Position numbers and translations under genes: made by a program
Shown here: in pieces, positions 7,126 through 17,234 of the stretch
Position numbering within the stretch: position 1 is the stretch's first letter
Layout of the letters: each line of letters starts with the position of its first letter
Notes under the pieces: generated by a model
Seen by the model: only the letters and a program-made list of their open reading frames with translations
Told to the model about the DNA's origin: nothing
The model's database searches: none
From: Streptomyces mangrovisoli
Lineage (GTDB): Bacteria > Actinomycetota > Actinomycetes > Streptomycetales > Streptomycetaceae
Reading direction: 5' to 3'
Assembly (NCBI RefSeq): GCF_000974985.2
Contig: NZ_LAVA02000112.1
Span: 1 to 48,786 of the forward strand
DNA length: 48,786 bases

Positions 7126-8438
7126 CCGACCCCGCCCTCGACGCCGAGAGCGTCCGCGAGCGGGCGCTCGCCTCGCTGATCACCGCCCGCGACCGCACCA
7201 CCCTGCTGACCACCTGTGTCGAAGAGCCGGACCTGATCGCGCAGCACTCCCCGCTGATGTCGCCCCTCGTGTGGGACCTCGCGCACATCGGCAACCAGGA
7301 GGAGCTGTGGCTGCTGCGCAACGTCGGCGGCCGGGAGGCGATGCGGCCCGAGATCGACAGTCTCTACGACGCCTTCGAGCACCCGCGCGCCGAGCGCCCG
7401 AGGCTGCCGCTGCTGCCGCCCGAGGAGGCCCGGCGGTACGCGGCCGAGGTCCGCGGGCGCGCGCTCGACCTGCTGGAGAGCACCGCCTTCCACGGGTCGC
7501 TGCTGACCGAGGCGGGCTTCGCCTTCGGGATGATCGCCCAGCACGAACAGCAGCACGACGAGACCATGCTGATCACCCATCAGCTGCGCACCGGGCCGCA
7601 GGTGCTCACCGCCCCGGACCCGGAACCCGCGGGCGCCTTCACCGGACCGGCCGAAGTCCTCGTGCCGGGCGGCCCGTTCACCATGGGCACCTCCACCGAG
7701 CCGTGGGCGCTGGACAACGAACGGCCCGCGCACCGGCGGGAGGTGGAGTCCTTCTGGATCGACACCACCCCCGTCACCAACGGCGCCTACCTCGCCTTCA
7801 TCGAGGACGGCGGCTACGACGACCCCCGCTGGTGGACCGACGAGGGCTGGGGGCACGTGCGCCGCGCCTCCCTCACCGCGCCGCTGTACTGGCACCGCGA
7901 GGCCGGGCAGTGGCTGCGCCGCCGGTTCGGCGCCACCGAGGTCGTACCGCCCGACGAGCCGGTGCTGCACGTGTGCTGGTACGAGGCCGACGCCTACGCC
8001 CGCTGGGCCGGACGGCGGCTGCCGACGGAGGCCGAGTGGGAGAAGGCGGCCCGCCACGACCCCGCGCAGGATCGCTCGACGCGCTACCCCTGGGGCGACG
8101 ACGAACCGGCCCCGCACCACGCCAACCTCGGACAGCGCCATCTGCGCCCGGCCCCGGCGGGCAGCTACCCCAAGGGCGAGTCCCCGCTGGGCGTACGGCA
8201 GTTGATCGGCGACGTGTGGGAGTGGACGGCGAGCGACTTCCTGCCGTACCCGGGCTTCCGGGCGTTCCCGTACAAGGAGTACTCGGAGGTGTTCTTCGGC
8301 CCCGAGTACAAGGTGCTGCGCGGCGGTTCCTTCGCCGTCGACCCGGTCGCCTGCCGGGGCACCTTCCGCAACTGGGACTACCCGATCCGGCGGCAGATCT
8401 TCTCCGGCTTCCGCACGGCCCGTTCGGCAGCGGCCTGA
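7122..8438 (+). CDS. egtB: Hercynine oxygenase / sulfoxide synthase EgtB
   Basis: This 438-residue non-haem iron enzyme couples gamma-glutamylcysteine with hercynine and O2 to form the sulfoxide intermediate of ergothioneine. The N-terminal DinB-like domain has the iron ligands: His55 in DLAHIGNQEE, and His141 and His145 in AQHEQQHDE. The C-terminal formylglycine-generating-enzyme-like domain (about 180-438) shows VPGGPFTMGT, WWTDEGW, RRLPTEAEWEKAAR and the closing GGSFAVDP...RNWDYP...FSGFR blocks. Domain order and length match actinobacterial EgtB. It overlaps egtA (ATGA) and its TGA shares one base with the ATG of egtC, so expression is coupled. Confidence 0.95.
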   Translation: MTDPALDAESVRERALASLITARDRTTLLTTCVEEPDLIAQHSPLMSPLVWDLAHIGNQEELWLLRNVGGREAMRPEIDSLYDAFEHPRAERPRLPLLPPEEARRYAAEVRGRALDLLESTAFHGSLLTEAGFAFGMIAQHEQQHDETMLITHQLRTGPQVLTAPDPEPAGAFTGPAEVLVPGGPFTMGTSTEPWALDNERPAHRREVESFWIDTTPVTNGAYLAFIEDGGYDDPRWWTDEGWGHVRRASLTAPLYWHREAGQWLRRRFGATEVVPPDEPVLHVCWYEADAYARWAGRRLPTEAEWEKAARHDPAQDRSTRYPWGDDEPAPHHANLGQRHLRPAPAGSYPKGESPLGVRQLIGDVWEWTASDFLPYPGFRAFPYKEYSEVFFGPEYKVLRGGSFAVDPVACRGTFRNWDYPIRRQIFSGFRTARSAAA

Positions 8439-9229
8439 TGTGCCGTCATCTGGCCTACCTGGGGCCGCCGTTGCCGCTCGGGCGGCTGCTGGTGGAGCCG
8501 CCGCACGCGCTGTACCGCCAGTCGTGGGCCCCGCGCCGGCAGCGGCACGGCACGGTCAACGCCGACGGTTTCGGCGTCGGTTGGTACGCCGACGGCGACC
8601 CGGTGCCGGCCCGTTACCGGCGGGCCGGGCCGATCTGGGCGGACCTGTCCTTCGCGGACCTGGCGCGGGTGGTGCGCAGCGGCGCCGTGCTCGCGGCGGT
8701 GCGCGACGCCACGCTGGCGGGCGCGGACGCGGAGGCCGCGGCGGCACCCTTCGCCGCGGACCGCCTGCTGTTCAGCCACAACGGCGCGGTCGCGGGCTGG
8801 CCGGGCTCGCTCGCGTCCCTGGTGAGCACCCTGCCCGCGCGGGACCTGCTCTCGCTGGAGGCCCGCAGCGACTCGGCGCTCATCTGGGCGCTGGTCGTGA
8901 ACCGTCTGCGCGGCGGCGACGACCTCGGCCAGGCCCTCGCCGACACCGTCCTGGAGGTGGCCGAGGCAGCCCCCGGATCCCGCCTCAACCTCCTGCTCAC
9001 CGACGGCGACACGATCGCCGCGACCGCCTGGGGCGACACCCTCTTCCATCTGGCCGAGCCCGGCCACGGCACCGTCGTGGCCTCCGAGCCGTACGACGAC
9101 GACCCCCGCTGGCAGGAGGTCCCCGACCGCACCCTGCTGGTGGCGAGCCGCACCGACGTGCTCCTCACCCCGCTCAAGGACCTGAAGTACGACTCGGCAC
9201 CCGCACCACGCAAGGAGCCCTGTACGTGA
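8438..9229 (+). CDS. egtC: Gamma-glutamyl hercynylcysteine sulfoxide amidohydrolase EgtC
   Basis: This 263-residue class II glutamine amidotransferase-like hydrolase removes the glutamyl group from the EgtB product to give hercynylcysteine sulfoxide. After loss of Met1 the nucleophile is Cys2 (MCRHLAYLG). Typical Ntn-hydrolase landmarks follow: NADGFGVGWY (about 42-51), a LFSHNGAVAGW loop (about 108-118) and SDSALIW (about 146-152). It starts within the egtB stop and its last codons overlap egtD (GTGA). The length is that of the family. Confidence 0.94.
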   Translation: MCRHLAYLGPPLPLGRLLVEPPHALYRQSWAPRRQRHGTVNADGFGVGWYADGDPVPARYRRAGPIWADLSFADLARVVRSGAVLAAVRDATLAGADAEAAAAPFAADRLLFSHNGAVAGWPGSLASLVSTLPARDLLSLEARSDSALIWALVVNRLRGGDDLGQALADTVLEVAEAAPGSRLNLLLTDGDTIAATAWGDTLFHLAEPGHGTVVASEPYDDDPRWQEVPDRTLLVASRTDVLLTPLKDLKYDSAPAPRKEPCT

Positions 9230-10188
9230 GTCCGTTCCTGATCACCCGCACCCTGCCCGAGGACGCCACGGACGCCGCGCTGCGCGCCGACGTCCTCCTC
9301 GGACTGACCCGCACCCCCAAGACCCTGCCGCCCAAGTGGTTCTACGACGCCCACGGCAGCGACCTCTTCGAACAGATCACCCGGCTGGACGAGTACTACC
9401 CGACCCGCGCCGAGCGGGAGATCCTCGTCGACCGGGCGACCGAGGTGGCCGCCGCGACCGGCGCGCGCACCCTGGTCGAACTGGGCTCCGGATCCTCGGA
9501 GAAGACCCGCCATCTACTGGACGCGCTCACGGGTCTGGCGACCTATGTTCCCGTCGACGTCAGCGAGAGCGCGCTGACCCAGGCCGGCCAGGCGCTCGCG
9601 GCCGACCGGCCCGGGCTCCAGGTCCACGCGCTGATCGCCGACTTCACCGCCCGGATGGAACTCCCCGACACACCGGGGCCCCGGCTCGTCGCCTTCCTCG
9701 GTGGCACCATCGGCAATCTGCTGCCCGCCGAACGCGCCGAGTTCCTCGCCCACATCCGCGAACTGCTCTCCCCCGGCGACGCGTTGCTGCTCGGCACCGA
9801 CCTGGTCAAGGACGAACAGGTGCTCGTCAGGGCGTACGACGACGCGGCCGGGGTGACGGCCGCGTTCAACAAGAACGTCCTCGCGGTCGTCGACCGTGAA
9901 CTGGGCGCCGACTTCGCCCCGGACGCCTTCGACCACGTGGCCCTGTGGGACCGGGAACACGAGTGGATCGAGATGCGGCTGCGCTCGCGCGTCGCGCAGA
10001 CCGTGAAGATCCCCGTCCTCGACCTCGCCGTCGACTTCGCGGCCGGCGAGGAACTGCACACCGAGATCTCGGCGAAGTTCCGCAAGGACGGCGTTCGGTC
10101 CGAACTCTCCGCGGCGGGGCTTGAGTTGTCCCACTGGTGGACGGACCGGGAGGGACGCTTCGCGCTGTCGCTGAGCATGGCGCGCTGA
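9226..10188 (+). CDS. egtD: L-histidine N-alpha-methyltransferase EgtD
   Basis: This 320-residue SAM-dependent enzyme trimethylates L-histidine to hercynine, the first committed step of ergothioneine synthesis. Signatures: the family N terminus KTLPPKWFYDAHGSDLFEQI (about 29-48), the SAM-binding LVELGSGSSEKTRHLL (about 84-99), VAFLGGTIGNLLP (about 153-165) and the His-binding FNKNVLAVVDRELGADF stretch. The start is GTG 9226, with AAGGAG 8 nt upstream, overlapping the egtC stop. No egtE (the PLP C-S lyase for the last step) follows; a GC-rich hairpin closes the operon. Confidence 0.95.
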   Translation: MSPFLITRTLPEDATDAALRADVLLGLTRTPKTLPPKWFYDAHGSDLFEQITRLDEYYPTRAEREILVDRATEVAAATGARTLVELGSGSSEKTRHLLDALTGLATYVPVDVSESALTQAGQALAADRPGLQVHALIADFTARMELPDTPGPRLVAFLGGTIGNLLPAERAEFLAHIRELLSPGDALLLGTDLVKDEQVLVRAYDDAAGVTAAFNKNVLAVVDRELGADFAPDAFDHVALWDREHEWIEMRLRSRVAQTVKIPVLDLAVDFAAGEELHTEISAKFRKDGVRSELSAAGLELSHWWTDREGRFALSLSMAR

Positions 10189-10207
10189 GCCTCGCGGCAC
10201 GCCTTCC

Positions 10208-10234
10208 GGGCCCGGCGGATCTCCCGCCGGGCCC
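10208..10234 (+). terminator. Stem-loop terminator after egtD
   Basis: A perfect 11-bp GC-only stem (GGGCCCGGCGG / CCGCCGGGCCC) with a 5-nt loop sits 20 nt after the egtD stop. It is a strong candidate for factor-independent or hairpin-type termination of egtABCD. Confidence 0.75.
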
Positions 10235-10240
10235 GGCCCT

Positions 10241-10319
10241 TTGCGGTCCGCCCCCGCCAGGCCCGGCTCTTCTCGGTCCGCTCAGACCGGGCCCGGCCTT
10301 TGCGGTCCGCTCAGGCCGG
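10241..10319. repeat. Degenerate 29-30 bp tandem repeat, about 3 copies
   Basis: The CGGTCCG core recurs at 10244, 10274 and 10303, each within a unit containing GCCCGGC and a CTCAG or CGCCAG element. The last unit contains the stop codon (TCA on the plus strand at 10311) of the minus-strand membrane-protein gene. Confidence 0.7.
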
Positions 10320-10737
10320 GCGAGTCATGCGGGGCAGAGGGTCCGGGCGGCGGCCACCGGCCCCGCACCACGGCAGCAACTGCACGACGCCGAAGGCCAC
10401 TTCCACCGCGAGGAACGGCACCAGCACCCGTGTCACGCCGTGCGCCAGCGCGTAGCCCTGCCACAGGGCGAACAGCACGCGGGCGACGCCGTCCAGCAAC
10501 CCGTGCACGGGCAGTGGCCGGACGATCCGCAGCAGCGCCCACACGACCACGACCGACCCCCATGAGGTTCGCGTACAGGGTCTGCATCGGGTCGAGCGCG
10601 GGCAGGGCGCCCAGCCCGGCGCCCCGGCCCAGCGACGACAGCGCCTGGTGCACGAACGCGTACGTCCACGGCGTCGCGAAACCCGCCGTGACGACGAGAC
10701 CGTGCCCTGGACGCGCGCGTCGGCACGGGCTGCCCAC
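10311..10737 (-). pseudogene. Frameshifted small membrane-protein gene
   Basis: Two adjacent frames on the minus strand each encode a plausible half of one ~140-residue protein. The first (from GTG 10737) reads TAGFATPWTYAFVHQALSS...TLYANLMG. The second continues SVVVVWALLRIVRPLPVHG...LVPFLAVEVAFGVVQLLPW to the TGA at 10311. They join at a run of five C on the plus strand (10557-10561): removing one base would give a continuous NLMGSVVVVWALL. The product would have three or four membrane segments and looks like an uncharacterised small Streptomyces membrane protein. Either it is a true pseudogene or the assembly has a homopolymer error. The upstream start lacks a clear ribosome site. Confidence 0.7.
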
Positions 10738-10931
10738 TGCGGGCGGCGGGCGCCACCGGCTGAACCGGCGCCCACCGTACGGATGAGGCCGCGTACGGCA
10801 GCGGAGGTCGCACGGCCGTACGGCGCTGCCTCGCGGACCGGGGCCGCATGGGGCACGGTGGAGTGACGTGGCACCCGTCCGCCCCGGCGGACCCGGGCGT
10901 GCCGCGTCACCGCCGAGAGGAGCGCACCCGC

Positions 10932-11147
10932 ATGTCGAACCACACCTACCGGGTCACGGAGATCGTCGGCACCTCGCCGGAGGGCGTCGACCAGGCCGTC
11001 CGCAACGGCGTCACCCGTGCCTCGCAGACCCTGCACAACCTGGACTGGTTCGAGGTGACGCAGGTGCGCGGCCAGATCGAGAACGGCCAGATCGCCCACT
11101 GGCAGGTCGGCCTGAAGGTCGGCTTCCGCCTGGACGAGACGGACTGA
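10932..11147 (+). CDS. Dodecin
   Basis: This 71-residue flavin-binding storage protein of the dodecin family assembles into dodecamers that bind riboflavin or FMN. The sequence has the expected beta-alpha-beta-beta arrangement: TYRVTEIVGTSPEGVDQAV, then LDWFEVTQVRGQIENGQI, then HWQVGLKVGFRLDE. Trp39 would stack on the isoalloxazine ring, and Arg46 and Gln58 are in the expected binding region. The start ATG has AGAGGAG 9 nt upstream. It stands alone between the frameshifted membrane gene and a convergent HAD gene, with a 13-bp repeat array downstream. Confidence 0.93.
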   Translation: MSNHTYRVTEIVGTSPEGVDQAVRNGVTRASQTLHNLDWFEVTQVRGQIENGQIAHWQVGLKVGFRLDETD

Positions 11148-11171
11148 CGACGCGCACGTCCCTGGAACAGA

Positions 11172-11249
11172 CCTCCGGTACGGACCTCCGGTACAGCACT
11201 CCGGTACAACCCTCGGGTACGGCCGTCAGGTCCGACCCTCAGGTCCGGC
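11172..11249. repeat. 13-bp tandem repeat, 6 copies
   Basis: Six contiguous 13-bp units start at 11172, 11185, 11198, 11211, 11224 and 11237, all variants of CCTCCGGTACGGA. The last unit covers the stop codon (TCA on the plus strand at 11239) and final codons of the HAD gene. The array fills most of the space between the dodecin stop and that gene. Confidence 0.9.
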
Positions 11250-11730
11250 CCTCTCGTTCCTGGGCCGTGCCGAGTTCCGCGGACGGGGTGACCCAGCGGG
11301 CCCGTACGACGGGGAAACCCGCCTGTTCGGCGTCCGCGCAGACCAGTTCGTCGTCGTCGACCAGGACCCGGATCCGCCGGGTCCGGGCCAGGCGCCGCAG
11401 GATCTCCAGCTTGGTGCGGCGGGCGGGGCGGCGGTCGCCGTCGCGGCGCATGTGGACGCGGCCCTCGGGCAGTTCGTGCCGGGCGAGCCAGTCCAGGGTG
11501 TCCGCACGGCAGCGCTCGGGGCGGCCGGTGAGGTAGACGACCTCGCACTCCTCGGCACTCTTCCGGACCAGCGCGACACCCTGCGGAATCGGCGGGTCCT
11601 GCGGCGCCGCCGCGAAGAAGGCGTCCCAGTCCCGCGGCCTCCGTTCCAGGAACCGCTGCCGGTGCCCCGTGTCGGCGAGGGTGTTGTCGAGGTCGAAGAC
11701 GGCCACCGGCCGTGCGCTGTCACGCGTCAC
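11239..11730 (-). CDS. HAD-superfamily phosphatase, polynucleotide kinase 3'-phosphatase-like
   Basis: This 163-residue HAD phosphatase has a nucleophile motif VFDLDNTLAD (Asp13 and Asp15), motif II VYLTGRPERCRADT, a conserved Lys in RRTKLEILRRL, and motif IV RVLVDDDELVCADA. The layout resembles the phosphatase half of T4 polynucleotide kinase and stand-alone actinobacterial relatives, so RNA or DNA 3'-phosphate or 2',3'-cyclic phosphate removal is plausible but unproven. GTG 11730 was preferred to the upstream start at 11796, which would overlap the divergent gene. TAGGGT lies 7 nt before the GTG and no Shine-Dalgarno is seen, so the mRNA may be leaderless. The end of the gene is inside a 13-bp repeat array. 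Confidence 0.8.
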   Translation of the reverse strand: MTRDSARPVAVFDLDNTLADTGHRQRFLERRPRDWDAFFAAAPQDPPIPQGVALVRKSAEECEVVYLTGRPERCRADTLDWLARHELPEGRVHMRRDGDRRPARRTKLEILRRLARTRRIRVLVDDDELVCADAEQAGFPVVRARWVTPSAELGTAQEREGRT

Positions 11731-11737
11731 ACGGTCC

Positions 11738-11743
11738 ACCCTA
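11738..11743 (-). promoter_or_regulatory. Candidate -10 for a leaderless HAD mRNA
   Basis: TAGGGT on the minus strand is followed by seven bases and the GTG start at 11730. No ribosome-binding site is visible. No clear -35 was seen. Confidence 0.3.
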
Positions 11744-11798
11744 GAACGTGAACGGCCGCCGCCCGACGCGACGGCCGAACCGGCGAGGAGGCGCACCC

Positions 11799-12578
11799 GT
11801 GGCGAGCGATCGGTACCCGACGTGGAACGTGCCCGCAGAGGCCCCGCGGGAGTGGCTGCCCGCGCTCGACGTACCCGGCCCCGAACCGCAGAAGCGGCTC
11901 ACCGTGCTGCTGCGCGCCCTCATCCTCGTCCCGCACTACATCGTGCTGTTCGTGCTGTCGATCGCCGCGTTCTTCGCCGTGGTGGCGGGCTGGTTCGCGG
12001 CGCTCGTGCTCGGCCGGCTGCCCGACTCCCTGGCCGGCTTCCTCTCCTCCTACCTGGCCTACCGGGTACGCGTCCTGGTGAGCCTGATGCTGCTGCACGG
12101 CGCCTACCCGCCGTTCGCCCTCACTCCCCCGGCGGACTTCCCCGTGAGGATCGAGCTGCGCCCGGGGCGGCTGAACCGGCTCGCGGTGTTCTTCCGGCTG
12201 ATCCTGCTGATCCCGGCCGCGATCGTGCAGGGCCTGCTCGGCTCCGGCTGGTGGGTGGCGTCGTTCGTGTGGTGGCTGATCACGCTGATCCTCGGCCGGA
12301 TGCCGCGCGCCCTGTTCGAGGCGACCGCGGCCGTCGTGCGCTTCTCCGTACGGTTCGACGCGTACGTGATGCTGCTGACGTCCGCCTATCCCAAGCGGCT
12401 CTTCGGGGACCGGCCCGACGAGGCCCGGACCGAACCGGCGCTCTCGTCCACCCGCCCCCTGCTGCTCTCCGGAGCGGGCAAGGCGCTGGTGGTGCTCTTC
12501 CTCGTCCTCGGCCTGGCCTCCGGCACGGCCTCCGGACTCACGCCGACCACCGAGAAGGACAACAGCCCGACATACTGA
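11799..12578 (+). CDS. DUF4389 membrane protein
   Basis: This 259-residue integral membrane protein has two DUF4389 units, each a hydrophobic pair of helices followed by a YPPF or YPKRLF turn. The first covers RLTVLLRALILVPHYIVLF to HGAYPPFAL (about 33-108). The second covers RLAVFFRLILLIPAAIVQG to TSAYPKRLFG (about 127-205). A last hydrophobic segment (ALVVLFLVLGLASG) lies near residue 235. The function of the family is unknown. GTG 11799 was chosen because GAGGAG lies 8 nt upstream. The AbiEii-like gene begins only 4 nt after its stop. Confidence 0.85.
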   Translation: MASDRYPTWNVPAEAPREWLPALDVPGPEPQKRLTVLLRALILVPHYIVLFVLSIAAFFAVVAGWFAALVLGRLPDSLAGFLSSYLAYRVRVLVSLMLLHGAYPPFALTPPADFPVRIELRPGRLNRLAVFFRLILLIPAAIVQGLLGSGWWVASFVWWLITLILGRMPRALFEATAAVVRFSVRFDAYVMLLTSAYPKRLFGDRPDEARTEPALSSTRPLLLSGAGKALVVLFLVLGLASGTASGLTPTTEKDNSPTY

Positions 12579-12582
12579 GCCG

Positions 12583-13383
12583 ATGACCATGGACGACCCC
12601 ACGGACCCCCGGCCCGGCGCCGCGCCCGCCGCCGATCCCGGCGAGCCGCTCCGCAGGCTGGCGGCCGACGTCCTCACCGCCGGCGCGCCGTACGGCCTCG
12701 CGCTCAGCGGCCAGCTGGCCGCGCTCGCCCACGGCCTGGTGGACCGGGCGGGGCCGGGCGTCGACCTCGCCACGGAGAGCCCCGCGGACATGGCCGCGAT
12801 CGTCGACGCGCTCCTCGGCGGGCTCACGGTGCGCGGATGGCAGGCCCGGGAGGTGGAGACGGAGCCGCTCGGCGCGCTGCTGTCCGTGACCGACCCGGTG
12901 ACGGAGGAGCGGCGCGCGGTGTCCGTGGCGAAGGAGACGTTCTGGCGGCCGCCGGTGCCGACGCCGTTCGGGCCGGTGGTCTCCGTGGACGACGTCGTCG
13001 GCACCGCGGTCAGGGCGCTCGCGGACCGGGGCCTGGCCCGCGACCTCGTCGACGCCCACGCGGCCGCCGCCCACTGGAGCCACCCCGAACTGGAGGAGCT
13101 GGGCCGCCGCCACGCCCCCGACAGCTTCGACCTCGCCGACCTCCAGTCCCGGCTGACCGGCCTCGACTGGATCGACGACCGCGAGTTCACCGCCTGCGGG
13201 CTGCCCCCGGAGTCCGTACCGGAACTCCGCCGCTGGGCCCAGGACTGGGCGAACGACATCGCGGAACGCCTGATGGAGGGCGAGGACCCGGAGGAGGACG
13301 AGCGCCTGCTGGAGGAGGACGACAGCCCGCCGGAAGCGGCCGAGGGCCCGCCGGAGGAGAACGAGGGCCTGCCGGAGCGGTGA
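12583..13383 (+). CDS. AbiEii/AbiGii-like nucleotidyltransferase fold protein
   Basis: This 266-residue protein resembles Streptomyces members of the AbiEii/AbiGii (MNT-fold) family. The N-terminal segment PYGLALSGQLAALAHGLVDR...VDLATE (about 36-67) matches the usual G-(x)-A-L-(S/A)-G...AHGL...DLD(V/L)AT core, although the paired metal-binding Asp are weak here (GVDLAT). A helical C-terminal half follows (WSHPELEELGRRHAP, FDLADLQSRLTGLDWIDD). The last 45 residues are very acidic (EDPEEDERLLEEDD) and repetitive. AbiE toxins act with an AbiEi antitoxin, but none is next to it; the only partner is the coupled DUF4389 gene. It may therefore have a non-toxin role. No own ribosome site is visible, so it is likely translated by coupling. 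Confidence 0.6.
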   Translation: MTMDDPTDPRPGAAPAADPGEPLRRLAADVLTAGAPYGLALSGQLAALAHGLVDRAGPGVDLATESPADMAAIVDALLGGLTVRGWQAREVETEPLGALLSVTDPVTEERRAVSVAKETFWRPPVPTPFGPVVSVDDVVGTAVRALADRGLARDLVDAHAAAAHWSHPELEELGRRHAPDSFDLADLQSRLTGLDWIDDREFTACGLPPESVPELRRWAQDWANDIAERLMEGEDPEEDERLLEEDDSPPEAAEGPPEENEGLPER

Positions 13384-13491
13384 CCGGCGGAAATCCCCGG
13401 CCGCTCAACACCGGCGGAAATCCCCGGCCGCTCAACGCGGGCGGGAGACCCCGGCCCCGCAGCGCGGCGGGAATCCCCGGCCCCACAGCGC
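13384..13491. repeat. 27-bp tandem repeat, 4 copies
   Basis: Units start at 13384, 13411, 13438 and 13465. The first two are identical over CCGGCGGAAATCCCCGGCCG and the others have diverged. The array starts directly after the AbiEii-like stop codon and ends 12 nt before the next GTG. Confidence 0.9.
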
Positions 13492-13503
13492 GTTGACACG
13501 AAC

Positions 13504-14514
13504 GTGAACCCACTGATCGCCCGCACCCGCTTCTCCGTCCTCGACCGCTCTCGGATCCGTGCGGGGCGGCCGGCCGGGGAGGCGCTGCGCGACACCGTAC
13601 GGCTGGCACGGGAGGCGGAGGCGCTCGGGTACCACCGGTTCTGGGTGGCCGAGCATCACGGCGTGCCCGGGGTCGCCGGGTCCGCGCCGACCGTGCTCGC
13701 CGCGGCCGTCGCCGGGGCGACCCGGACCATCCGGGTGGGGACCGGCGGGGTGATGCTGCCCAACCACCGCCCGCTGGTCGTCGCCGAACAGTTCGGCGTG
13801 CTGGAGTCCCTGTTCCCCGGGCGCATCGACATGGGCCTGGGCCGCTCCGTGGGGTTCACCGACGGGGTACGCCGGGCGCTGGGCCGCGACAAGGACGACG
13901 CCGGGGACTTCGCGGCCCAGCTCGACGAGCTGCTGGGCTGGTTCCGCGGCACGGACCCCACGGGGGTGCGCGCCCGCCCCGCGGAGGGCCTCGCCGTACC
14001 GCCGTTCGTGCTCGCGATGGGCGAGGGCGCCGCGATCGCCGCGCGGGCGGGGCTGCCCATGGTCATCGGCGACCTGCGCGACCGGGACCGGATGCTGCGC
14101 GGCATCGAGCGCTACCGGTCCCTGTTCCGGCCCTCGCCGTGGGCCGCGCGGCCGTACGTCGTCGTCTCCGGGACGGTCGCCGTCGCCGGGACGCCCGAGG
14201 AGGCCCGGCGGCTGCTGCTCCCGGAGGCGTGGTCGATGGCGCACGCCCGCACCCGCGGCACCTTCCCGCCGCTGCCGCCCGCCGAGGAGGTCGAGTCCCT
14301 CGCGTCGTCCGGCGCGATGTCCGCGAAGGAGCGCGGCTTCTACGAGGCCGGGCTCGCGGGGCAGCCGGCGGGCACCGAGGAGCAGGTCGCCGAGGCCCTG
14401 GAGGACGTGCTGAAGGAGACGGAGGCGCAGGAGGTCCTGGTCACCACCAGCACGTACGACCGCGAAGCCCTCCTGGACTCCTACCGACGGCTGGCGCGGG
14501 TGTTCCACGCCTGA
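13504..14514 (+). CDS. LLM class flavin-dependent oxidoreductase (luciferase-like group 1)
   Basis: This 336-residue protein of the bacterial luciferase-like family uses FMNH2 and O2 to oxidise an unknown substrate. Features: FWVAEHHGVPGVAGSAPTVL (about 47-66), VGTGGVMLPNHRPLVVAEQF (about 79-98), and LFPGRIDMGLGRSVGF (about 103-118), which is the typical group 1 signature. A shortened C-terminal half includes TSTYDREALLDSYRRLA. The length fits the MsnO8-like single-domain members. The start is GTG 13504, shortly after the 27-bp array. The gene converges with the Clp ATPase gene, with only 16 bp between the stops. Confidence 0.88.
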   Translation: MNPLIARTRFSVLDRSRIRAGRPAGEALRDTVRLAREAEALGYHRFWVAEHHGVPGVAGSAPTVLAAAVAGATRTIRVGTGGVMLPNHRPLVVAEQFGVLESLFPGRIDMGLGRSVGFTDGVRRALGRDKDDAGDFAAQLDELLGWFRGTDPTGVRARPAEGLAVPPFVLAMGEGAAIAARAGLPMVIGDLRDRDRMLRGIERYRSLFRPSPWAARPYVVVSGTVAVAGTPEEARRLLLPEAWSMAHARTRGTFPPLPPAEEVESLASSGAMSAKERGFYEAGLAGQPAGTEEQVAEALEDVLKETEAQEVLVTTSTYDREALLDSYRRLARVFHA

Positions 14515-14530
14515 GCCCGCGGGGCCGCGG

Positions 14531-17041
<2,511 letters not shown>

Positions 17042-17234
17042 GTTCACGGGCCTTCCGTACCGCGCACAAACGGGCATGGCGCAACAAATCGGCACCCCCG
17101 CCCCAACCTCCCACAGCGGGCCCGGGTCCGCACCACGTCGACGCGGCTCCCCCCCAGGGGCCCGCATAGAATTGCGGAGTTTGTCCCTCCCCCTCCCCCT
17201 CCTCCCTCCCCCACACGCAACCGGAGCCGCCGTC

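Noticed and set aside
10848..10931. N-terminal extension of dodecin
   Set aside because: Dodecins are about 70 residues and AGAGGAG stands 9 nt before the ATG at 10932.
12583..13383. Complete AbiE toxin-antitoxin system
   Set aside because: No AbiEi antitoxin is adjacent and the nucleotidyltransferase metal site is weak.
13384..13491. Possible CRISPR array
   Set aside because: The 27-bp units are contiguous without unique spacers and no cas gene is nearby; it is a plain tandem repeat. The same holds for the other arrays.
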